A DNA stretch of 64,000 bases from Alteromonas sp. KUL42 (GTDB taxonomy: Bacteria; Pseudomonadota; Gammaproteobacteria; Enterobacterales; Alteromonadaceae), in the NCBI RefSeq assembly GCF_006538325.1, contig NZ_BJKK01000011.1, positions 1-64,000 of the forward strand, in the 5' to 3' direction. The translations under genes were made by a program, and so were the position numbers. This document shows positions 55,813 through 62,880 of the stretch, in pieces; the stretch's first letter is position 1; each line of letters begins with the position of its first letter. The notes under the pieces were generated by a model. It saw only the letters and a program-made list of their open reading frames with translations, did no database searches and was not told where the DNA came from.

Positions 55813-55852
55813 AAGCGAAGTACGGACACGACCACTGTACTTCGCTTTTTTA
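55813..55852 (+). terminator. Terminator of glmU
   Basis: AAGCGAAGTAC (55813-55823) and GTACTTCGCTT (55837-55847) form an 11-bp stem with a 13-nt loop; the downstream arm runs into six T. Confidence 0.88.
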
Positions 55853-55896
55853 TTGGACGTTTAAACCCTAAAACCCAACAGCTTTTTGGAATAACT

Positions 55897-56919
55897 ATGA
55901 TTAAGACACTATTGGTAGGTTTTGGCTTCTCTGCCCAAACGTTTCATTTGCCTTTCTTGAGTCAATTGCCTCAGTATTCTGTTGATGTTGTGGTGTCATC
56001 TAAACCTGATGAAGTCAAAAGATTACTGCCTAATGCAAAAGTGTATCCATCACTTGAAGATGCGTTAGAAAATGGCCAAGTAGATTTAGTGGTTATCACC
56101 ACTCCCAACCATCTTCATGCTTTTCAAACGAAGCTGGCATTGAAGTATCGATGTCATGTATTAGTAGAAAAACCTTTTACTCTAGACAGTGAGCAAGCAG
56201 CGAATTTAGTAAGTTTTGCTAGACAGCAAGAAAGGCACTTATGTGTTTTTCACAACAGACGGTTTGATGGAGATTTCTTAACGTTAAAGCACTTAATACA
56301 AAGTGGCCAATTAGGTGAAATAAAGCGTTTTGAAAGCCGATTTGACCGATTTCGCCCAATTCCCCGCAATCGCTGGCGGGAAAATGCTGGGCTAGGTAGT
56401 GGCATTTTTTGGGACCTCGGCCCACACCTCATCGATCAAGCATTACAACTCTTTGGTTGGCCGAAAGCCGTTGCGGCAGATATTTTAACACTTCGCGAAA
56501 GCGGGCAATCAGACGATACTTTCGATTTGACACTCTACTATGACGATAAAATTGTCAAACTTGGCAGCTCTGCTTTCCAAGGTGCATCAACGTTGCGGTT
56601 TGACCTACAAGGTACAAAAGCTAGCTTTAGAAAGTTTCATTTAGATCCACAGGAAGACCAGTTACGCGTGGGTATGTCAATTGACGACGTCAATTGGGCT
56701 GTCACTGATAAGAACGAGCACGGTATATTGTCCGATGGTGAAAGTGAGAATGAAATAGAAACAAAGAAGGGCGAGTATGTCACCTTCTTTGAGCGCTTAG
56801 CGAGCGCCATTGAAAATAAAGGTCAGCCTCCAGCAGACGCAAGCACAGTGGTACCGGTTATCAAGCTCATTGAGCTGGCAATAAAGTCGAGTACATCTAA
56901 ACATATTCAGTATTGCTGA
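55897..56919 (+). CDS. Gfo/Idh/MocA family oxidoreductase
   Basis: 340 residues. N-terminal Rossmann domain (MIKTLLVGFGFSAQTFHLPFL with GFG-S), LVVITTPNHLHAFQTKLAL, and the family signature HVLVEKPFTLDSEQAANL (EKP). C-terminal substrate domain with FHNRRFDGDFLTL and GSGIFWDLGPHLIDQALQLFG. NAD(P)-dependent, probably on a sugar or inositol-type substrate; the closest E. coli relatives by eye are YhhX/YdgJ-type proteins. Own transcription unit between glmU and the DeoR regulator. Confidence 0.92.
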   Translation: MIKTLLVGFGFSAQTFHLPFLSQLPQYSVDVVVSSKPDEVKRLLPNAKVYPSLEDALENGQVDLVVITTPNHLHAFQTKLALKYRCHVLVEKPFTLDSEQAANLVSFARQQERHLCVFHNRRFDGDFLTLKHLIQSGQLGEIKRFESRFDRFRPIPRNRWRENAGLGSGIFWDLGPHLIDQALQLFGWPKAVAADILTLRESGQSDDTFDLTLYYDDKIVKLGSSAFQGASTLRFDLQGTKASFRKFHLDPQEDQLRVGMSIDDVNWAVTDKNEHGILSDGESENEIETKKGEYVTFFERLASAIENKGQPPADASTVVPVIKLIELAIKSSTSKHIQYC

Positions 56920-57069
56920 TGTGCTAAATAACTTGCTTATAGTTTCATTATAACTTACGCTTTTTGCAAAATGTAACAGGCTTCTTTCGTTTTGAAAGTT
57001 ATGTTGCACAAGAAGCTTCCGAATAGACTTTTTATTTCACTAAATTTTCAGTAGCGAGTTGATATACCT

Positions 57070-57867
57070 TTGAAAAGCAGTCGAACTGTTGAGCTACGCC
57101 GCAATAAAATTGTGGCTTGGGTTAATGCACACGGTCATACACAAGTAGAAGCGCTGTCAGCGCAATTTGGCACGTCTGAAGTAACTATCCGTAAAGACTT
57201 GGCGGCGCTGGCTGCTGAAGGCCTATTGATACGCCAATTTGGCGGTGCTGTGCCTGCTTCTGGTTCACTTACTGCCTTATTAACTCACCCTCAAATTAAC
57301 GCCTCAACGGATGATGTTGGGTTAAATGGTATAGGAAAGACGGCATCAACTCTCATTAGGCCAGGCGATAAATTGGTTATTGATTGCGGCGCAACGACGT
57401 CTACCATCCTTCCTTTCTTGTCTGATATTGATGGTTTAGTTGTTATGACCAATGCGTTGGCTACGGCTAACTATTTAACACAAAGTGAAAAAGAGCCAAC
57501 AGTGTTAATGACTGGAGGTACATGGGATGCGCAATCTCAGTCCTTCCAAGGTGCAATGGCTGAACAATTAGTAAGTGCATACAGTTTTGATATTGCTTTT
57601 ATTGGTGCCGCGGGTATCGATGTAAATCGCGGCACAACAACCTTCAATGAATTAACTGGCGTAACGCGCGCAATGGCAGCCGCCGCGAGTAAGGTTGTAG
57701 TAATGGCGAGTTCAAATAAGTTAGTTCACAAAATGCCTAACTTAGAATTGGGTTGGAGCGACATTTCGGTCTTGATCACAGATAAAAACATGCGTGATGA
57801 AGATAGACAAAATATAGAAAATCAGGGTGTTAAAGTAATTATCGCTTTGCCCAATGGAGAAGAATAA
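57070..57867 (+). CDS. DeoR-family transcriptional regulator coupled to glmS
   Basis: 265 residues. N-terminal DeoR winged helix: [51 protein letters not shown]. The C-terminal sugar-phosphate-binding DeoRC domain has [43 protein letters not shown]. The start is TTG. Its stop (TAATG) overlaps the glmS ATG, so it is translated with glmS and probably senses an amino-sugar phosphate to control glmS; target and ligand are inferred. Confidence 0.92.
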   Translation: MKSSRTVELRRNKIVAWVNAHGHTQVEALSAQFGTSEVTIRKDLAALAAEGLLIRQFGGAVPASGSLTALLTHPQINASTDDVGLNGIGKTASTLIRPGDKLVIDCGATTSTILPFLSDIDGLVVMTNALATANYLTQSEKEPTVLMTGGTWDAQSQSFQGAMAEQLVSAYSFDIAFIGAAGIDVNRGTTTFNELTGVTRAMAAAASKVVVMASSNKLVHKMPNLELGWSDISVLITDKNMRDEDRQNIENQGVKVIIALPNGEE

Positions 57868-59699
57868 TGTGTGGAATAGTAGGAGCTGTTGCTGAGCGCA
57901 ACGTAGTAGAAATTTTGTTAGAAGGGCTAAAACGCCTTGAATATCGCGGCTATGATTCTGCGGGTGTTGCACTTTTGCAAGCTAGTGGTGAACTCACACG
58001 TATTCGCCGTACGGGTAAAGTACAAGAACTGGCAGACGCTGTAGCACAACACGACGCACTAGGTAGCACAGGGATTGCACATACACGTTGGGCTACACAC
58101 GGTGGTGTGACTGAAGCCAATGCACATCCGCATTTTTCCAGTGAACGCGTGGCCGTTGTACACAACGGCATTATTGAAAACTATGTAAGCCTGAAAGCTA
58201 ATCTAATTGAAAAGGGTTACACATTTACCAGCGATACAGATACTGAAACTATAGCGCACACAGTTCACGAAGAGCTTGTTAGCGGCAAAACACTTCTAAG
58301 TGCAGTGCAAAGTGCGGTGAAAACATTCCACGGTGCCTACGGCACGGTAATTATGGACAAAAATGACCCAAGTCGCGTTGTTGTAGCGCGCTCAGGCAGT
58401 CCACTTGTTATCGGTTTGGGGTTGGGTGAAAACTTCATTGCTTCTGATCAGATGGCACTGTTGCCAGTAACGCGTCGTTTCATATTCCTAGAAGAAGGGG
58501 ATGTTGCGGAAATTACACGTCGAGATGTGAAGATATTTGATAAAGACGGTGCGCCAGTTGAGCGTGAAGTGATTGAGTCGAATGTAGAGCACGATGCGGG
58601 CGATAAAGCGGGTTATCGTCACTACATGCTTAAAGAAATTCACGAACAGCCAACGGTAGTTCGCAACGCACTACAACACCGTATTGATGACAATGGTTTA
58701 ACTAAAGATGTATTTGGCGAGGGAGCCGATGCCATTTTTAGTAAAGTAAAGCACGTTCAAATTATTGCATGCGGCACGAGCTATCACGCAGGCATGACTG
58801 CGCGTTATTGGCTTGAACAGTATGCGAATGTGTCGTGCAACGTCGAGATAGCTTCAGAATTCCGATACCGCAAGTCAGTGGTGCATCCGAACAGTTTGCT
58901 AATTACAATTTCTCAATCTGGGGAGACAGCAGATACGCTGGCTGCATTGCGTTTGGCAAAAGAACTGGGCTATATGTCGAGCCTGACAATTTGCAACGTT
59001 CCAGGATCGTCACTAGTCAGGGAGTCTGACCTAGCCTTTATGACCAAAGCGGGAGCAGAAATTGGTGTTGCTTCGACCAAAGCGTTCACCACTCAGCTAA
59101 CGGCTTTCTTAATGCTTACACTAGCCCTAGGTAAAGAAAATGGTATGACCGAAGCCGACAGCAAATCGATCGTTTCAGCACTTCACAGCCTACCCGCTAA
59201 ACTGGAAGAAACATTGGCGATTACTAGCGGCATTGAAGATTTAGCGGAAGAATTTGCCGACAAACATCACAGTTTGTTCTTAGGCCGCGGTGACCAATAT
59301 CCTATTGCAATGGAAGGCGCGCTTAAGCTTAAAGAGATCTCTTACATTCACGCTGAAGCCTACGCGTCTGGTGAGTTAAAACACGGGCCACTTGCCTTGA
59401 TTGACGATGAAATGCCTGTAATTGTGGTTGCGCCTAACAACGAGCTGCTTGAAAAGCTTAAGTCCAATGTTGAAGAAGTGCGCGCTCGCGGCGGTATTAT
59501 GTATGTCTTTGCTGATAAAGATGCCGCCTTTGCTGGCGATGACACTATGCGTGTTATCGATGTTCCACATTGTGAAGCACCAATTGCACCGATAATCTAT
59601 ACGCTGCCTTTGCAGCTGCTGTCTTATTACGTTGCACTTATAAAAGGAACGGACGTTGACCAGCCTCGTAATTTGGCAAAGTCGGTAACGGTGGAATGA
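57867..59699 (+). CDS. glmS: Glutamine-fructose-6-phosphate aminotransferase (isomerising)
   Basis: 610 residues. Cys2 nucleophile ([13 protein letters not shown]), class II amidotransferase with [18 protein letters not shown] and [18 protein letters not shown], then two SIS domains ([61 protein letters not shown] split as [12 protein letters not shown]). Makes glucosamine-6-phosphate. The C-terminus [18 protein letters not shown] is the conserved stretch that TnsD-type proteins recognise as attTn7. Immediately downstream lies a Tn7-like end. Confidence 0.98.
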   Translation: MCGIVGAVAERNVVEILLEGLKRLEYRGYDSAGVALLQASGELTRIRRTGKVQELADAVAQHDALGSTGIAHTRWATHGGVTEANAHPHFSSERVAVVHNGIIENYVSLKANLIEKGYTFTSDTDTETIAHTVHEELVSGKTLLSAVQSAVKTFHGAYGTVIMDKNDPSRVVVARSGSPLVIGLGLGENFIASDQMALLPVTRRFIFLEEGDVAEITRRDVKIFDKDGAPVEREVIESNVEHDAGDKAGYRHYMLKEIHEQPTVVRNALQHRIDDNGLTKDVFGEGADAIFSKVKHVQIIACGTSYHAGMTARYWLEQYANVSCNVEIASEFRYRKSVVHPNSLLITISQSGETADTLAALRLAKELGYMSSLTICNVPGSSLVRESDLAFMTKAGAEIGVASTKAFTTQLTAFLMLTLALGKENGMTEADSKSIVSALHSLPAKLEETLAITSGIEDLAEEFADKHHSLFLGRGDQYPIAMEGALKLKEISYIHAEAYASGELKHGPLALIDDEMPVIVVAPNNELLEKLKSNVEEVRARGGIMYVFADKDAAFAGDDTMRVIDVPHCEAPIAPIIYTLPLQLLSYYVALIKGTDVDQPRNLAKSVTVE

Positions 59700-59722
59700 T
59701 GAGACCTGATCTTTAATTCTGG

Positions 59723-59790
59723 TGTAGATTCTGAATAGAGTTGGAAACGTCTAAATAAAGATGGAAACGGCTGAATAAAGTTAGAATTAA
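59723..59790. mobile_element. Tn7-like transposon end at attTn7 (TGT + three 20-bp TnsB-type repeats)
   Basis: Starting 23 bp after the glmS stop: TGTAGATT (59723-59730), then three direct 20-bp units: CTGAATAGAGTTGGAAACGT (59731), CTAAATAAAGATGGAAACGG (59751), CTGAATAAAGTTAGAATTAA (59771). The first two agree at 16 of 20 positions. Tn7 ends have the same layout: an 8-bp TGT terminus followed by about 22-bp TnsB sites with an AATAAAG core and an AAAC end. Position and layout together make a Tn7-like end likely. The predicted 5-bp target duplicate is TCTGG (59718-59722). The other end and any tns genes are not in the window. Confidence 0.72.
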
Positions 59791-59801
59791 CTGATAAAAA
59801 A

Positions 59802-59834
59802 GCCTTGTCATCAAATGATAAGGCTTCTTTATTT
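59802..59834. terminator. Bidirectional terminator downstream of glmS
   Basis: GCCTTGTCAT (59802-59811) / ATGATAAGGC (59815-59824), 10 bp with one G-U pair and a 3-nt loop, T-rich on the plus side (TTCTTTATTT) and six A before it (T run on the minus side). It lies inside the presumed Tn7-like element and separates glmS from the convergent island genes. Confidence 0.82.
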
Positions 59835-59838
59835 GTAT

Positions 59839-59943
59839 ATTGATGTGTTGTTGTCGGCAGAATTCGACGGACGACAGGCCACTCTGTTTTTGCTGCTTGA
59901 ATAATTGTCGCCATTCTTGCTGGCTTCGTTGAGGGTGTCGCAC
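59839..59943 (-). pseudogene. IS66-type TnpA (accessory protein) 5' remnant
   Basis: The minus-strand frame starts MRHPQRSQQEWRQLFKQQ, then SGLSSVEFCRQQHIN. This is the characteristic N-terminus of the small HTH accessory protein of IS66-family elements ('EW..L...Q..SGLS...FC'). After about 35 residues similarity ends abruptly and the frame runs into low-complexity sequence. A truncated fragment with no tnpB/tnpC nearby. Confidence 0.6.
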
Positions 59944-59979
59944 GATGTACTCCTTTTAAAAAGGGCACCATGCCGTAGC

Positions 59980-60160
59980 TATTTCATTATTTGAATGTGA
60001 GGATCACCGGACGGATACAATATTTTATAGATATGACTAAGGTGATAATTCACTCCGAATTCCGTTTCGATATACTCCTTAATATGCATTCCCGTTAGCC
60101 TACTCCCTTTATCTGTTTGTGTTCTGCTATCGATAAATCGAGACAGCCAATACTTTTTGT
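59980..60160 (-). pseudogene. IS630-type transposase HTH remnant
   Basis: A minus-strand frame not opened by a start codon reads YWLSRFIDSRTQTDKGSR, then LTGMHIKEYIETEFGVNYHL and SHIYKILYPSGD, ending at a stop at 59982-59980. 'LTG..I...I...FGV.Y.LS..Y.IL' is the winged-helix signature of IS630-family and related transposases. The catalytic part is missing. The fragment abuts the 3' end of the next gene in another frame. Confidence 0.55.
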
Positions 60161-60951
60161 CACGACTTCTGGTAATAGTTTCTCATACCTTCATACATCA
60201 AAGGAATAACCTGACAAACACGATGTAAAATGTATTCCATTCTCTTCGGTGACAAGGTCGTTATAAAACGGATATTATTTGAAAAGTGATCTATCTCTGT
60301 TTGCTCAAAACTGTGAACCTTATAGAACGCAGAGTTTAAGTCGCCATACTCTTCAAGCTCATCTCCAAGTGCAGACTTATCAACCTGCAGGCTATTAAAT
60401 TCTAACACAAGGCCTACGGCTAATAACGAATCACTGAGGTCTACTAAGTCAATATTGCGAATAAAATTCACCAATGGAGTTGATATACAAGGTTTACTCC
60501 TTGAATATACCCCAAGCTCGGCTAGATCTGATTCAATTAGCTTATAGTGGTTCTTCTCTTCATGATATATGCTTCGTAAATGCTCCGCTGTCATAAAATC
60601 TAACAACGACTCTGACACTTCAATAGCTTGTTTTAACGCTGCCTCTACCGCTTTAAGTGTGTGTAAGTTGCTCCATAAAGCATCCTCATAACGTATTTGA
60701 TTAGTTTCATCGGCAAATTCGCTCACTAACTCATGAGTACCTATATACGAATAATATTCAGAGATACCACAAAAAATATTAAAGTATTGATCGATAGAGG
60801 GGTGTAATTGAATACCAAGGGGAATAGGTGAATTCACCTGAACTAAATTGTACGAAGCATCATCGGCAATTACATACTGTTGTTGCCCCAGATAAAATCG
60901 ACTTACTAAATCAAGCGAAGAGTGTGTTTTTATCATAGTGGCATTCACCAA
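60160..60951 (-). CDS. All-helical protein, possible heme-oxygenase-like/TenA-PqqC fold (di-metal oxidase type)
   Basis: 263 residues, mostly helical after about 55 residues, no signal peptide. Candidate metal ligands sit on separate helices: SIYHEEKNHYKLIESDLAEL (E-E-x-x-H), LVLEFNSLQVDKS, and HSFEQTEIDHFSNNI (E-x-x-x-D-H), the spacing seen in heme-oxygenase-like di-iron proteins. The assignment is from pattern alone. Two start codons (60951, 60936) are possible; the first overlaps the end of the repeat-protein gene by 7 nt, so it is last in a three-gene operon. Role in that system unknown: modification of the fibre or an unrelated passenger. Confidence 0.6.
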   Translation of the reverse strand: MVNATMIKTHSSLDLVSRFYLGQQQYVIADDASYNLVQVNSPIPLGIQLHPSIDQYFNIFCGISEYYSYIGTHELVSEFADETNQIRYEDALWSNLHTLKAVEAALKQAIEVSESLLDFMTAEHLRSIYHEEKNHYKLIESDLAELGVYSRSKPCISTPLVNFIRNIDLVDLSDSLLAVGLVLEFNSLQVDKSALGDELEEYGDLNSAFYKVHSFEQTEIDHFSNNIRFITTLSPKRMEYILHRVCQVIPLMYEGMRNYYQKS

Positions 60952-62879
60952 CCACTAAAGGCATGAGCAATAGCCTTACCTATTTTTTCAGCTTCTTTCT
61001 CCACCGCTTTGGCCGCTTTTTCAGCTTCTTCTGCAACCTCTTTGGCCGTTTTAACAACGCCTTTTTCTATTACATAGCCAAGATGTTCCAATTCTTTTAT
61101 GGCCTCATTTATTAATGAATCATTTCCACAATTCGCTGACATACCAACGTTGCCAATCATAACGCAGTTTTTCTTACCTACGATCTCAGACATACAGCCG
61201 ACCCCTTTAACACAGGCAACGGCCTTTGCAGAATGAGAACCGGTGTGTACTGTTGTTTTGTGGCGACCTGACTGGCTAATGTTGCCAATAAATACGCCAT
61301 TGGTTCCACCTAAAGCGGCACTAACACTGCTGGATAAATTCCCTGTTGTGACATTAATATCACCGCTGGCATTGCTGTGAAGCATGGAACCCACGTAGAT
61401 TTCAGATTTTGCGCCCCCGGACGCATTCACACGGTTAGTGATATTGCCGGTCCGAACATAAATATTAGAGCCGGATCTCGATCCTGATGAAATATACCCC
61501 AAAAAGATATTATTTTTTGTACCAGCTGCCACCGACTCAGAGACGATGTTCCCTGTTATAACTGTGTCAGTCACATTGGACGCATTATTGACGGTACCTA
61601 TCTGAACGTTAGCATTAGCACCGAATCCAATAGACTTTATATCTACGGATCCGGTGGATACATTGATATTGACGTTTGTATCAGTTCCGCTGATGTTGGC
61701 TATGGACATGACTGTACGCGTTTGAGAACCTGCAGCCACATTTGTTAAGGACCCGGTTTTCAAGTTAATACGACTGTTACTGTTGCTTGCCCCAGAAACA
61801 TTTCCTACTAGTTGAATGGCCGTTCCTTTTCCTAAAAAGCCAACGCCTGCACCGGTAACATTCCCTAGGCGTAAATTCTCCTTCAATCCCTTAACATCTT
61901 TGGCCGTCACATCACCTATATTTTGTTGTACATCTGCTGAGCCAAGAAGCGCTGCACCCACTGACTTAATACTATTTGCTGACACCGATAGCGAGCTGTC
62001 GTTAAAGTTGTTAGAGGTAATTGTTGAGATGGCTTGATTTGACTTGGCAGAACCGCCAATCGCCGCAGCAACATTAACAATAGCGTTTTTCACAGACAGT
62101 GACACACTATCGTTATTGGCGCTATTTACATCCATCACTTCAATGGTCTGTGTGGCTTTACTACTACCACCGATACTGGCCGATGCATTGGCTATTGTTT
62201 CGACATTAAGGGATTCTTTTACATTACTTATGCTGCTTGCGTTTTGAATAAGTACTTGCTGCGAGGAAGAAGCATTACCGCCTAGCGTAAGGCCAACGTT
62301 CGTAATACTGCCAAATCGCGCATGTAGTGAATCGTTGGTTGCACTGTCCACACTAATGTTAGCCACATCTTGCTTACTCACTACATTTCCCATAGCAGAG
62401 CCACCTACATTAGTTAATGCACTGCCATCTACCATGATCTGAGTGTTGTCAGTTTGATTCGCTTTAATCTGACCTACAACTTGTTCTCCCACACTACGGC
62501 CAGTTAGCGAGCCATCTACATTTACTAATGACTGAATATATACACTGGTTTTCGTGCCTTCACTTTTGCCTACATCAATATCACCTATGATCTGAGTGGA
62601 CTTTGCCTCTCCGGTCACCGCGGCATTCACATTCACCGCAGCATTCAACGACACAGAAACACTGTCATTTTCAATTGAACTGCCTTCAATGGTACCTACC
62701 TTTTGATGAACCACACTGTATCCAGCAAGCGCACCGCCGGCATTTACTACGGCACCGTCTATATCCACATTAATTTTGGTCTGCCCATATGTATTTACAC
62801 CACATAAACACAAACTAATAGCCGCAGCTATTTTAGATAACCGAATGGGATAGGGTTTACGGGTAGACAATAATTTCAT
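60945..62879 (-). CDS. Large exported repeat protein, probable surface-fibre / holdfast-like (HfaD-type) subunit
   Basis: 644 residues. Signal peptide (about 15-32, SKIAAAISLCLCGVNTYGQ). Residues about 35-355 contain about seven imperfect repeats of about 43 residues with a core such as ALTNVGGSAMGNVVSKQDV, AIVNVAAAIGGSAKSNQAI, SIKSVGAALLGSADVQQNI. Residues about 355-575 hold about six shorter units (about 35 residues): GNITNRVNASGGAKSEIYVG, GNLSSSVSAALGGTNGVFIG. Rich in N, S, V, G, A; alternating polar/hydrophobic order suggests a beta-solenoid or amyloid. Then four Cys in about 30 residues (VACVKGVGCMSE, KKNCVMIG, SANCGN) and a charged amphipathic helix ending AIAHAFSGW. 1 nt separates it from the upstream secretion gene. 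Confidence 0.75.
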   Translation of the reverse strand: MKLLSTRKPYPIRLSKIAAAISLCLCGVNTYGQTKINVDIDGAVVNAGGALAGYSVVHQKVGTIEGSSIENDSVSVSLNAAVNVNAAVTGEAKSTQIIGDIDVGKSEGTKTSVYIQSLVNVDGSLTGRSVGEQVVGQIKANQTDNTQIMVDGSALTNVGGSAMGNVVSKQDVANISVDSATNDSLHARFGSITNVGLTLGGNASSSQQVLIQNASSISNVKESLNVETIANASASIGGSSKATQTIEVMDVNSANNDSVSLSVKNAIVNVAAAIGGSAKSNQAISTITSNNFNDSSLSVSANSIKSVGAALLGSADVQQNIGDVTAKDVKGLKENLRLGNVTGAGVGFLGKGTAIQLVGNVSGASNSNSRINLKTGSLTNVAAGSQTRTVMSIANISGTDTNVNINVSTGSVDIKSIGFGANANVQIGTVNNASNVTDTVITGNIVSESVAAGTKNNIFLGYISSGSRSGSNIYVRTGNITNRVNASGGAKSEIYVGSMLHSNASGDINVTTGNLSSSVSAALGGTNGVFIGNISQSGRHKTTVHTGSHSAKAVACVKGVGCMSEIVGKKNCVMIGNVGMSANCGNDSLINEAIKELEHLGYVIEKGVVKTAKEVAEEAEKAAKAVEKEAEKIGKAIAHAFSGW

Positions 62880-62880
62880 G

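Noticed and set aside
59627..59971. 114-codon minus-strand frame across the glmS end
   Set aside because: Overlaps the glmS 3' end and the Tn7-like repeats; the IS66 signature is in another frame.
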